Of a stretch of 44,241 bases of DNA, positions 24,831-33,123 are shown in pieces (the first letter of the stretch is position 1; each line of letters opens with the position of its first letter). The position numbers and the translations under genes are program-made. The notes below the pieces were generated by a model. It was not told where the DNA came from and searched no databases. It saw only the letters and a program-made list of their open reading frames with translations. The stretch covers positions 1 to 44,241 of the forward strand of contig JBHIBD010000010.1 of assembly GCA_046758865.1 (NCBI GenBank). The letters run 5' to 3'. Source of the DNA: JBHIBD01 sp046758865. GTDB taxonomy: Bacteria; Planctomycetota; Brocadiia; Brocadiales; Bathyanammoxibiaceae.

Positions 24831-25847
24831 TCACTTTCGCTTACCAAACATACCAGAAACCATCTGTCCGATACCGGCTCCAGCCTTTTGAGGTTCCCCC
24901 GCCACAGTTGTGCCTTCCTCCTTGGTAGTGAGCTGATGGAATATTTCTTCCAGGGTAACAGCTTCCTTCTTCATCTCAAGTAACACCCAGTCGTGCTTCA
25001 CAAAGGTGCGGAAGATGTCCTCCCTCGCATCCCTGTCCTTATCCGTCCCTACGACGAAATGGTTGACAAGGCCCTCTTTGGTGCCCACGCTAACGTTGGT
25101 AACACCAGCAATGCCCTTTAAAGCCTTTTCTATGGACTTTGCTGGTCCTTTTACCTGAAGGCTTAAGATGTCCCCACCCTCAAGCTTGGTTAACAGGTTT
25201 GCAGGTGTATCGTTTGCCACCAGTTTACCGTTGTTAATGATTATTACCCTACCGCATATCATCTCCACCTCAGGCAGTATATGTGTAGAGAGCAATATAG
25301 TGTGTTTTTCGCCCAGGTTCTTTATAAGCTGCCTTACCTGTCGAATCTGGTTGGGGTCGAGGCCAATCGTGGGTTCGTCGAGAATCAAAATCTTGGGGTC
25401 GTGTATCAGGGCATCTGCCAGCCCCACCCTCTGTCTGTAGCCCTTAGACAGTGTACCTACTATCTGGTTCTGCACCTCAATAATACCGCACCTCTCCAGG
25501 CACTCACCAATCTTAGATTTTCTTTCCTTTTTGGGTACCTTCTTAAGCTCTGCACGGAACATTAGATACTCGTTAACCCTCATATCCAGATAAAGGGGAA
25601 CATTTTCGGGAAGGTATCCAATCTGTTTTCTAACATTCAGGGAGTCAGTAAAGACATCGTAGCCCGCCACCCAAGCAAAACCCGAGGTAGCTGGGAGGAA
25701 GCAACTAATAATGCGCATGGTGGTGGTCTTACCCGCACCATTGGGTCCCAGGAAACCCAAGACCTCGCCCTCTTGCACCTCAAATGAAATGTCGTCTACC
25801 GCTGCCTTATCTGCATAACGCTTGGTCAGGTTCTCTACTTTAATCAT
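24831..25847 (-). CDS. ABC transporter ATP-binding protein (GldA-like)
   Basis: The 338-residue ATPase has the Walker A motif GPNGAGKTT, the signature LSKGYRQRVGLADAL, Walker B ILILDEP and the switch His in LLSTHILPEVE. A C-terminal regulatory extension of about 110 residues (from the KLEGGDILSLQVKG stretch) ends in a Gly-rich basic tail. It fits the GldA/NatA-like branch that pairs with ABC-2 permeases. ATG at 25847 is preceded by GAGGG. The first gene upstream on the same strand is the RpoZ-like gene, 20 bases away. Confidence 0.95.
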   Translation of the reverse strand: MIKVENLTKRYADKAAVDDISFEVQEGEVLGFLGPNGAGKTTTMRIISCFLPATSGFAWVAGYDVFTDSLNVRKQIGYLPENVPLYLDMRVNEYLMFRAELKKVPKKERKSKIGECLERCGIIEVQNQIVGTLSKGYRQRVGLADALIHDPKILILDEPTIGLDPNQIRQVRQLIKNLGEKHTILLSTHILPEVEMICGRVIIINNGKLVANDTPANLLTKLEGGDILSLQVKGPAKSIEKALKGIAGVTNVSVGTKEGLVNHFVVGTDKDRDAREDIFRTFVKHDWVLLEMKKEAVTLEEIFHQLTTKEEGTTVAGEPQKAGAGIGQMVSGMFGKRK

Positions 25848-25867
25848 TGCTTCATTCCCTCTGGAAA

Positions 25868-26113
25868 CTACCCCTTCTTCTTTTTCTCCTTTGTCTGAAT
25901 CAATTCAAGAAGGCTACTTTCTTCCACAATCTGCAGTTGGTCCTTACTGTATTCGTCAAAAGCAATGCTCACAGGGTCAAATGTCTCCGGACGGAAGGCA
26001 CGTAGAGAACCCCTCACGAGCTGCCGCACCCTCTTTAACAATATGGAACTAAGGCGGTAAGGACCACCCGCTTTCTTTGACATTGAATCCAGCAGCTTAT
26101 AATACTCTTTCAT
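25868..26113 (-). CDS. rpoZ: Probable RNA polymerase omega-like small protein
   Basis: The 81-residue protein has the segment YRLSSILLKRVRQLVRGS, which resembles the omega-subunit signature of a hydrophobic helix followed by a basic RARQL-type motif. It then has DPVSIAFDEYSKDQL, like the later P-x-x-x-A-x-x-E region. Omega binds the beta' subunit and helps RNA polymerase assembly. The start ATG at 26113 has GAGGT nine bases upstream; the ATG at 26122 abuts that motif and is less likely. It ends in a lysine-rich tail. It heads the ABC/GldG/DUF4340 operon, an unusual setting, and the assignment is moderate. Confidence 0.55.
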   Translation of the reverse strand: MKEYYKLLDSMSKKAGGPYRLSSILLKRVRQLVRGSLRAFRPETFDPVSIAFDEYSKDQLQIVEESSLLELIQTKEKKKKG

Positions 26114-26347
26114 GTTTACCATACCTCAGATGTAGAACTGCTCTAGAGCCGAAATTCGTATTATACCCTCTTTTACAAGCTTGTCAAGGAAACCCAAAAG
26201 GATAGGTTTTAATTATTAACTGGTGTCAGGCCTATAAAGGTGGCGCTGGGCCAGAAATAAGGGCTTCTAAAAGTCAAGTCACACTCTACCGAAAACTTAC
26301 TGAAAGGCGGATTTTCAATCAACGGTGCGCACGGTGCCAGAGACATT

Positions 26348-26381
26348 ATTTTGGGCCTAATGACATTTTGGGCCTAATGAC
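26348..26381. repeat. Perfect 17-bp tandem direct repeat
   Basis: Two adjacent identical copies of ATTTTGGGCCTAATGAC occur. Each contains the hexamer GGGCCT. They lie 55 bases upstream of the promoter at 26436 and could be a duplicated operator or a simple replication slip. Confidence 0.85.
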
Positions 26382-26435
26382 TGCTTTTACAGGCCGTCCC
26401 AGTAGTAAACTGAATGCTTACATGCTCTTTTGTTC

Positions 26436-26464
26436 TTGACAATCGTTAACCAGAGAAATATAAT
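26436..26464 (+). promoter_or_regulatory. Consensus sigma70 promoter for the zinc-ribbon/LeuC region
   Basis: TTGACA at 26436-26441 and TATAAT at 26459-26464 are both perfect matches with a 17-base spacer. It is the best promoter in the window and is positioned about 90 bases before the ATG at 26557. Confidence 0.85.
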
Positions 26465-26556
26465 TCCTACTTTATATATTTAGCCTGTAAAGGGATGTGT
26501 ATGTTTTAAAATGTTTTGTTCCCGCAAAAACCTAGCGGGGGCAAGGAGGATAATGG

Positions 26557-26865
26557 ATGATACATTATTCGTGCGATATGTGTGGTAAACCGATACATCC
26601 CGAGGAAGAGTTGAGATATGTGGTGAAGATAGAGGTGTATCCCGCTGATGAGTCCGATGAAGAAAATGAAGAGCTCGATGAGACTCAGGACGCTCTGGCA
26701 AGGTACAATCTCGAAGAAGAAAGAGAATTGGAAGAGGGGTTTGAGGACGAGGAGGATTTAGAATATAAGACCCTCCGTTTTGATTTGTGTCCAGAATGTC
26801 ACAAGGCATATATCCGAGACCCGTTATCTGTAAAGAGTTACAGGAGCCGTTTCTTCAATAACTGA
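26557..26865 (+). CDS. Small acidic zinc-ribbon-like protein
   Basis: The 102-residue protein starts with HYSCDMCGKPIHPEEE and later has FDLCPECHKAYIRDP, so two CxxC pairs could make one zinc ribbon. Between them is a 45-residue acidic stretch rich in Glu and Asp (EESDEENEELDETQD-like). The C-terminus is basic (KSYRSRFFNN). I do not recognise a named family; a nucleic-acid or regulatory adaptor is possible. AAGGAGG precedes the ATG at 26557, and it is driven by the strong promoter at 26436. It is 83 bases upstream of the LeuC-like gene and may be in the same transcript. Confidence 0.7.
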   Translation: MIHYSCDMCGKPIHPEEELRYVVKIEVYPADESDEENEELDETQDALARYNLEEERELEEGFEDEEDLEYKTLRFDLCPECHKAYIRDPLSVKSYRSRFFNN

Positions 26866-26948
26866 AACAATCGATGGGTCTTTTCCTTCCGAACAAAGTC
26901 CCGCTATTAGTATCCTTATCTACTTGGTTGTTCATGTAGTGCAGAATT

Positions 26949-28211
26949 ATGGTAATGACGTTGGCAGAAAAGATTATTGCGGCGCATACGGGGCAGGCTG
27001 AGGTCCGGGTCAGACAGTTTGTATATGCGGAGGTGGACTTTTGCCTGGGTAATGACATCACTGCCCCAATAGCCATAAAAGAGTTCGAGGAGGCTGGCAT
27101 TAATAGTGTCTTTGACAGCGAAAGAATAGCGCTGGTTCCTGACCATTTTACCCCTAACAAAGATATCGCCTCTGCGGAGCAGGTAAAGATATTGAGACGG
27201 TTCGCAGAGAGACACCATCTTGAATATTTCTTCGAGATAGGCAGGATGGGAATAGAGCATGCACTTTTGCCGGAGATGGGATTGGTACTACCAGGGGACC
27301 TCGTAATAGGAGCCGATTCTCACACGTGCACCTACGGTGCCCTGGGCGCCTTCGCCATCGGAGTTGGAAGCACTGACCTCGCTGCTTGCTTTGCCACAGG
27401 CAAGGTATGGTTGAAGGTACCGGAGACGATAAGGTTCGTATTCAACGGAAAATTGCCACGCTGGAGCTCGGGAAAGGATTTGATTCTGTACGTAATAGGG
27501 GATATAGGGGTGGATGGTGCGTTGTACAAAGTTATGGAGTTTACAGGTCCCACTATCTCCTCACTTCCCATGGACGACCGCTTTGCGATATGCAACATGG
27601 CGATAGAGGCAGGAGCAAAGACCGGGATTATCGCAACAGATGACACAACGGAAGACTATGTAAGGGGCCGGGCAAAGAGGGATTACAGACCTTATTATGC
27701 TAACGGTAGTCCCGACGGCATTGAGACACATAATTATGACGCCTCAAAGGTCTCCCCTCAGGTGGCGCTACCCAGTCTGCCATCAAATATCCGCCCTGTA
27801 GAAGAGGTTTGTGATATAAAGATTGATCAGGTCGTCATAGGTTCTTGTACCAACGGCAGGATAACTGACCTAAGGATAGCAGCCCAGATACTCCAGGGCA
27901 GGAAGGTACACCCGTCTGTGAGACTCCTTGTCTTTCCCGCCACGCAGGAGACATATCTGCGGGCGGTAAAGGAAGGCCTGATGGAGATATTCATCAGTGC
28001 CGGGGCTGCTGTATCCACACCAACCTGCGGACCCTGTCTGGGTGGCCATACGGGAATACTGGCCGAGGGCGAAAGGTGTCTGGCGACCACCAACCGTAAT
28101 TTCCCAGGCAGGATGGGTCACCCTAAGAGTGAGGTCTTTCTTTCCAGTCCTGCTGTAGCAGCCGCATCAGCCGTGACTGGCAGGATTAGCCACCCCGAAG
28201 AGCTTATATAA
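26949..28211 (+). CDS. LeuC-like 3-isopropylmalate dehydratase / homoaconitase large subunit
   Basis: This 420-residue aconitase-superfamily subunit binds the [4Fe-4S] cluster through the cysteine in VIGSCTNGRITDLR (about residue 298) and the pair in TCGPCLGGHTG (about 359-362). The typical GADSHTCTYGALGAFAIGVGSTD segment is also present. At 420 residues it matches the shorter archaeal-type LeuC, also seen in homoaconitase and dimethylmalate dehydratase. The partner small subunit is at 32526-33020, separated by the giant activase gene. No leuA, leuB or other leucine genes are visible, so the substrate is uncertain. There is no strong ribosome-binding site before the ATG at 26949. Confidence 0.9.
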   Translation: MVMTLAEKIIAAHTGQAEVRVRQFVYAEVDFCLGNDITAPIAIKEFEEAGINSVFDSERIALVPDHFTPNKDIASAEQVKILRRFAERHHLEYFFEIGRMGIEHALLPEMGLVLPGDLVIGADSHTCTYGALGAFAIGVGSTDLAACFATGKVWLKVPETIRFVFNGKLPRWSSGKDLILYVIGDIGVDGALYKVMEFTGPTISSLPMDDRFAICNMAIEAGAKTGIIATDDTTEDYVRGRAKRDYRPYYANGSPDGIETHNYDASKVSPQVALPSLPSNIRPVEEVCDIKIDQVVIGSCTNGRITDLRIAAQILQGRKVHPSVRLLVFPATQETYLRAVKEGLMEIFISAGAAVSTPTCGPCLGGHTGILAEGERCLATTNRNFPGRMGHPKSEVFLSSPAVAAASAVTGRISHPEELI

Positions 28212-28300
28212 TACGGCCTCGGGCTGGGGCATTCTTTTCTTCATGTTGTAAAAACCTGGTGTAAGGGTAACTTTCGCGTCCTTTTTCATCGAGGAGCGGC

Positions 28301-31300
28301 ATGACAGAGGAGAAATATATCGGTTTAGACATCGGTTCGGTTAGTCTTAAGGTAGTACTGGTTAATAACAGGAAAGAGGTTCTAGAAGAACATTATGTCC
28401 GAACGCATGGACAGCCACTGGATACGACCTTAGAGGTCTTGAAAGGTGTCTACAGCCGCACCCCTAGGGAAGAGATAAAGGGCATAGCCAGCACTGGTTC
28501 TGGTGGAAAGCTTCTCTCTGAGATATTTGGTATATACTTCGTCAACGAAGTGGTGGCACAGAGCAAGGGCACTGCCACCTTTCACCCAGAGGTCCGCAGC
28601 ATTATAGAGATCGGCGGCCAGGACTCAAAATTGATGCTCCTGGAGTATGATGAAACGATCAGACAGATAAAAGTGGCCGACTTCTCTATGAACACAATGT
28701 GTGCCGCAGGCACAGGCTCTTTTCTAGACCAGCAGGCCTCCAGGGTGGGCATTTCCATTGAGAATGAATTCGCGGAACTAGCGTTAAGATCCAAAAACCC
28801 ACCGAGGATTGCTGGCCGCTGTAGCGTGTTTGCCAAGTCAGACATGATACACCTCCAACAAGAGGCCACCCCTGTCCACGACATACTGGCTGGCTTGTGC
28901 TATGCAATGGCCAGGAATTTCAAGAGCACCATTGCTAAGGGCAAGGAGCTGGCAAATCCCATTGCATTCCAAGGCGGCGTAGCCGCTAATAAAGGGATGG
29001 TAAAGGCCTTTGAAGACGTTCTCCAACTTGAACCAGGAGAGCTAATCATACCAAGGCATTTCGCCTCTTTGGGTGCCATTGGTGCGGTTCTGATGCTTTT
29101 GGAGAAGGGAGTGGAACAGGGTTTTAACGGCCTTGGTACACTAGAGTCATATCTAAAGAACCGCAAGAGTGAGATTGCTATACTCGAGGAGCTGAAAGGT
29201 GATAACTATGATATTGTAACCCACTGCACACCTATTAAGGAGAACGGCAGGGTGGAGGCTTATGTGGGGGTTGATGTGGGCTCAATAAGCACCAATGTGG
29301 TCGTTATAGATAAGGACAAGAATGTTCTAGCGAGAAGGTATTTGATGACGGCAGGCAGACCCATTGAGGCCGTTACCAAAGGGCTCTTTGAGGTGGGAAT
29401 GGAGATAGGCGACAAGGTGGACGTAAAGGGGGTATGCACCACAGGCTCCGGGCGCTACCTGACCGGGGACTACATAGGAGCAGATATTACAAAGAACGAG
29501 ATTACTGCCCACGCCAGGGCGGCTGTGAACACCTGCCCCGATGTAGATACTATCTTTGAGATAGGCGGTCAGGACTCGAAATATGTCAGACTTGAGAGTG
29601 GCGCAGTGGTCGATTTTGCCATGAATAAGGTCTGTGCTGCGGGAACGGGTTCTTTCCTAGAGGAACAATCCGAGAGGCTTGGCATATCCATTAAAGAAGA
29701 ATTCGGGGAAGGGGCCTTGAATTCCTGTGGCCCATGCAGTATGGGCGAAAGGTGCACGGTGTTTATGGAATCAGACGTTGTACATCACCAACAGAAGGGG
29801 GCTGCCAAGCAAGACCTGGTAGCAGGCCTTAGTTATTCCATTGTACATAATTACCTTAACCGTGTAGTAGAACACAGGAAGGTTGGCAACCGCATATTGT
29901 TCCAGGGAGGCGTCGCATATAATCGGGGGGTCAAGGCCGCATTCGAGAAGGTTACGGGCAAGAAGGTTACTGTACCACCACACCACGATTGTATGGGTGC
30001 AATAGGTTCCGCCATAATCGCAATGGAGGAGAGGAATTGGGAAAAATCCAAATTCAAGGATTTTGACCTCCGCAATCGGCGCTGTGAAATAGGGTCCTTT
30101 GTGTGCAGGGATTGCCCCAATATATGCACGGTGAAGAAGGTAGAGATTACAGGTGAGGAACCTTTATACTACGGTGACCGGTGCGGGAAATATGAAGACT
30201 CAGGAAAGCGTAAAAGGGGCAGGGGGATTCCCAGGCTGTTCAGAGAGCGCATGGAAGCCCTGTTTAAGTCCTATCCCAAGGATAAACCCGATGCCCCCAA
30301 TGGGATGACGGTAGGCATTCCCCAGGCAAACATGTTCTTTGAGCTATTTCCTATGTGGAAGGCCTTCTTCATGGAACTGGGCTACGAGGTGATTACATCG
30401 AGTCGGACCAACCCAGACCTAATAAAAGAAGGTGTGGAAAACATAGCCGCTGAGACCTGCTTCCCCATAAAGGTGGCCCACGGGCATGTAATAGACATGC
30501 TGAACGAGGATATAGACTTTTTATTCATACCCAGTGTGGTCAACTTCCCTAATGCCAGTCCAAAGCTTGTGCATTCTTACATGTGCCCGTATGTGCAGGG
30601 GCTTCCCTATATGGTCCGCTCAGCGGTAACGTTAGAGGGAAACAGCAGGAAATTCAAGGTACTTCAACCCGCCTTCCACTTGGAATGGGGGGAAGAACAC
30701 CTGAAAAATATATTCCGTGAAATAGCCAGAGATATTGGCCAGGGCGGCGAGCGTGTAGAGAAGGCCATCGCTACAGCACTTGAGTCACAGCAAAAATTCT
30801 ATAATACCCTCACTAAACGGGGTAAGGAGATACTCGATAACCTTGGAGAGGACGATATAGCGCTGGTAATAGTAGGAAGGTCTTACAACTCCTGTGACAG
30901 TGGTGTAAACCTGCACATCCCCGACAAGCTCAGGGAGCTCAACGTCCTTGCCATACCGATGGACTTCCTGCCACTGGATGTTAAAGGGATTGCAGGAGAA
31001 TATCCGCACATGTATTGGAGGTCTGGGCAGAAGATTATAGCAGCGGCGAGGTTCATTAGTGGGAACCGGAGGCTGTTCCCGCTGTATATAACCAATTTTG
31101 GCTGTGGTCCGGACGCCTTTATACTGAAGTATTTTGAAAAGGAGCTGTCTCACAAGCCACACCTCACTATAGAGATAGACGAGCACAGCGCCGATGTCGG
31201 CGCTATAACGCGCTGCGAGGCATATCTCGATAGCCTGAAGAACATCAGGAAGGGCGCAAAATATTCGCATGTTCCACCAGTTACATCAAGTTTGACAGAA

Positions 31301-32521
31301 AGTGCTGGTACCAAACGTAAGGTCTTTATCCCGTATATGGACGACCATGTATATGTCATGGCCGCTGCCATGAGGGCCTGCGGCGTGGATGCCGAGGCAT
31401 TGCCAATGCCTGACAAAGAGAGCCTAGATATAGGCCGCAAATTCACGTCCGGTAAGGAGTGCTATCCCGCCATCCTGACCACGGGCGATATCGTGAAAAT
31501 GGCCACGAGTAAGGATTTTGACCGCAATCACAGCGCCTTTTTTATGGCCACAGCCTATGGGCCATGCCGCTTCGGACAATACAACAAGTTTCACCGTATG
31601 GTGCTCGACGACCTGGGCTTCAAAGACATACCTGTAATTACCCTTGACCAGGACAAGGACTACCAGCAGAACATGCAGAGCCTGGGAACGGCCTTCAATA
31701 AGCTGGCGTGGCAAGGCATTCTACTGGTCGATTACCTGCAGAGACTGTTGAGAGAGATGCGACCTTATGAAATCAACAAAGGACAGTGTGACGCCGTGTA
31801 CCAACGCTACCTACACATGGGTGTCGACTGGACGGAGAAGGGTAAAGACCTGCTCAGAGTGGCACAAAAGGCCAGAGACACCTTCTTGCGTATACCAATA
31901 GACCGAAGCACCCCGAAGCCACTCGTGGGTATTATCGGCGAGGTATATGTACGAAGCTGTGCGTATTCGAACAACTTCTTGGTAAGGCACATTGAGGACT
32001 TAGGCGGGGAAGTAGTCCTGCCTCCGTTTGAGGAGTGGATAAACTACATCGGATACTGCAGGCGAGAGGACTGTGTCAGGGAGCGAAGGTGGGGGGGGTA
32101 TCTCAAGGAGTTGATAACGGACATAATCCAGCGGTGGCAGGCCTTCAAGAGAGCCAGGCCCTTCCGCGGACACATAAGGCACTTCTACAGGGAGTCACCC
32201 TCCTGGGACGTCATCCAGAAGGGAACAAAATACCTGCATCAGTCCTTTAGAGGCGAGGCCATCCTTAGTATGGGTAGGGCCGTAGAGTATGCAGAGCATG
32301 GAATGGACGGTATAATAAACACGGTGCCGTTCCATTGCATGCCTGGAACAGTCGTCAACGCACTACTTGAGAGGTTCCAGAAAGACCACAACGGCATACC
32401 AATCTTAAAAATGGCCTTTGACGGTCAGGAGCAGACCAACGAACAAACCCGCCTGGAGGCCTTCATGCATCAGACCCACCAGAGGATGCAGTCCAAGCTG
32501 GGCCTCACCGAGGACCATTAG
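28301..32521 (+). CDS. Acyl-CoA dehydratase activase-related giant protein (BcrAD/HgdC type, DUF2229)
   Basis: The 1406-residue protein has two tandem ASKHA ATPase activase domains. Domain 1 (about 1-270) shows YIGLDIGSVSLKVVLV, EIGGQDSKLML and MCAAGTGSFLDQQ. Domain 2 (about 320-590) shows YVGVDVGSISTNVVVID, EIGGQDSKYV and VCAAGTGSFLEEQ. These are the 2-hydroxyglutaryl-CoA dehydratase activator motifs, whose Cys (CAAGTG) holds an inter-subunit [4Fe-4S] cluster. It continues with a DUF2229 part (from about 670, TVGIPQANMFFELFP, ETCFPIKVAHGH) and a dehydratase-subunit-like region (from about 1007). The family is common in anaerobes and has no firm function. ATG at 28301 follows GAGGAG. It lies between the LeuC- and LeuD-like genes. 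Confidence 0.93.
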   Translation: MTEEKYIGLDIGSVSLKVVLVNNRKEVLEEHYVRTHGQPLDTTLEVLKGVYSRTPREEIKGIASTGSGGKLLSEIFGIYFVNEVVAQSKGTATFHPEVRSIIEIGGQDSKLMLLEYDETIRQIKVADFSMNTMCAAGTGSFLDQQASRVGISIENEFAELALRSKNPPRIAGRCSVFAKSDMIHLQQEATPVHDILAGLCYAMARNFKSTIAKGKELANPIAFQGGVAANKGMVKAFEDVLQLEPGELIIPRHFASLGAIGAVLMLLEKGVEQGFNGLGTLESYLKNRKSEIAILEELKGDNYDIVTHCTPIKENGRVEAYVGVDVGSISTNVVVIDKDKNVLARRYLMTAGRPIEAVTKGLFEVGMEIGDKVDVKGVCTTGSGRYLTGDYIGADITKNEITAHARAAVNTCPDVDTIFEIGGQDSKYVRLESGAVVDFAMNKVCAAGTGSFLEEQSERLGISIKEEFGEGALNSCGPCSMGERCTVFMESDVVHHQQKGAAKQDLVAGLSYSIVHNYLNRVVEHRKVGNRILFQGGVAYNRGVKAAFEKVTGKKVTVPPHHDCMGAIGSAIIAMEERNWEKSKFKDFDLRNRRCEIGSFVCRDCPNICTVKKVEITGEEPLYYGDRCGKYEDSGKRKRGRGIPRLFRERMEALFKSYPKDKPDAPNGMTVGIPQANMFFELFPMWKAFFMELGYEVITSSRTNPDLIKEGVENIAAETCFPIKVAHGHVIDMLNEDIDFLFIPSVVNFPNASPKLVHSYMCPYVQGLPYMVRSAVTLEGNSRKFKVLQPAFHLEWGEEHLKNIFREIARDIGQGGERVEKAIATALESQQKFYNTLTKRGKEILDNLGEDDIALVIVGRSYNSCDSGVNLHIPDKLRELNVLAIPMDFLPLDVKGIAGEYPHMYWRSGQKIIAAARFISGNRRLFPLYITNFGCGPDAFILKYFEKELSHKPHLTIEIDEHSADVGAITRCEAYLDSLKNIRKGAKYSHVPPVTSSLTESAGTKRKVFIPYMDDHVYVMAAAMRACGVDAEALPMPDKESLDIGRKFTSGKECYPAILTTGDIVKMATSKDFDRNHSAFFMATAYGPCRFGQYNKFHRMVLDDLGFKDIPVITLDQDKDYQQNMQSLGTAFNKLAWQGILLVDYLQRLLREMRPYEINKGQCDAVYQRYLHMGVDWTEKGKDLLRVAQKARDTFLRIPIDRSTPKPLVGIIGEVYVRSCAYSNNFLVRHIEDLGGEVVLPPFEEWINYIGYCRREDCVRERRWGGYLKELITDIIQRWQAFKRARPFRGHIRHFYRESPSWDVIQKGTKYLHQSFRGEAILSMGRAVEYAEHGMDGIINTVPFHCMPGTVVNALLERFQKDHNGIPILKMAFDGQEQTNEQTRLEAFMHQTHQRMQSKLGLTEDH

Positions 32522-32525
32522 AGAA

Positions 32526-33020
32526 GTGCGCGGGCGATGCTGGAAATTTGGTGATAACATAAGTACCGACCATATTATCGCAGGGAGGTTCCTTAGTACC
32601 TCAGAGCCAAGTGCCCTGGCAGCCCACTGCATGGAAAACACCCGCCCTGAGTTCCCCAAGGAGGTGAGTCCCGGAGACATAGTAGTGGCTGGAGATAACT
32701 TCGGCTGCGGCTCCTCCCGTGAGCATGCGCCCATTGCACTAAAAGCCTGTGGGATAAGGGCAGTTATTGCATCCAGCTTCGCAAGAATTTTCTTCAGAAA
32801 TGCCATAAACATCGGCCTCCCAATCTTAGAAAGCCCCGAGGCCGCACGAGAGATAGAAGACGGTGATGAGGTGGAGATAGACATGGACAAGAGCAGGATT
32901 ATAGACCACACACGCAATAAGACCTATAGCTTTGAGCCATTTCCCCCGGAGATAAGGGAAATAATTGCATCGGGGGGCCTCATGAAGTATGTAAAGAAAA
33001 AGATGGGGAGAAAAGATTAA
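32526..33020 (+). CDS. LeuD-like 3-isopropylmalate dehydratase / homoaconitase small subunit
   Basis: The 164-residue subunit starts with a GTG at 32526, giving MRGRCWKFGDNISTDHIIAGRF, the normal N-terminus of archaeal-type LeuD. The reading frame is open further upstream, inside the activase gene, but that extension has no homology-like character. The signature DNFGCGSSREHAP is complete. The substrate-loop region after GRF reads FLSTSEP instead of the YL-x-x seen in isopropylmalate and homoaconitase enzymes, so the substrate is not clear. It starts four bases after the activase stop and is surely co-translated with it. It would pair with the subunit at 26949-28211. Confidence 0.9.
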   Translation: MRGRCWKFGDNISTDHIIAGRFLSTSEPSALAAHCMENTRPEFPKEVSPGDIVVAGDNFGCGSSREHAPIALKACGIRAVIASSFARIFFRNAINIGLPILESPEAAREIEDGDEVEIDMDKSRIIDHTRNKTYSFEPFPPEIREIIASGGLMKYVKKKMGRKD

Positions 33021-33081
33021 GCCAGCCTTTGACAATTTTTGTGCGCCTAAAGAGGTATAACTTGGTTTACGTGGCTTCTTG

Positions 33082-33112
33082 CCCTGCCTATTGCTAAGGG
33101 TTCCAGGCAGGG
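33082..33112. terminator. Hairpin between convergent LeuD-like and glycosylase genes
   Basis: CCCTGCCT (33082-33089) pairs with AGGCAGGG (33105-33112) across a 15-base loop. It lies between the converging stops at 33020 and 33124. No T-run follows on either strand, so it may only slow transcription. Confidence 0.45.
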
Positions 33113-33123
33113 AGCGAAGTTCA

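Larger units (their letters stand above)
26114..26556. promoter_or_regulatory. Divergent intergenic region with a 17-bp tandem repeat
   Basis: This 443-base gap separates the minus-strand RpoZ/ABC operon from the plus-strand zinc-ribbon gene and holds no gene that I can see. It contains a perfect tandem duplication of ATTTTGGGCCTAATGAC at 26348-26364 and 26365-26381, and a consensus promoter (26436-26464). Both divergent transcription units probably start here. Confidence 0.5.

Noticed and set aside
32418..32525. Extended N-terminus of the LeuD-like protein overlapping the activase gene
   Set aside because: The extra residues are the activase coding sequence read in another frame. GTG at 32526 gives the standard LeuD N-terminus.
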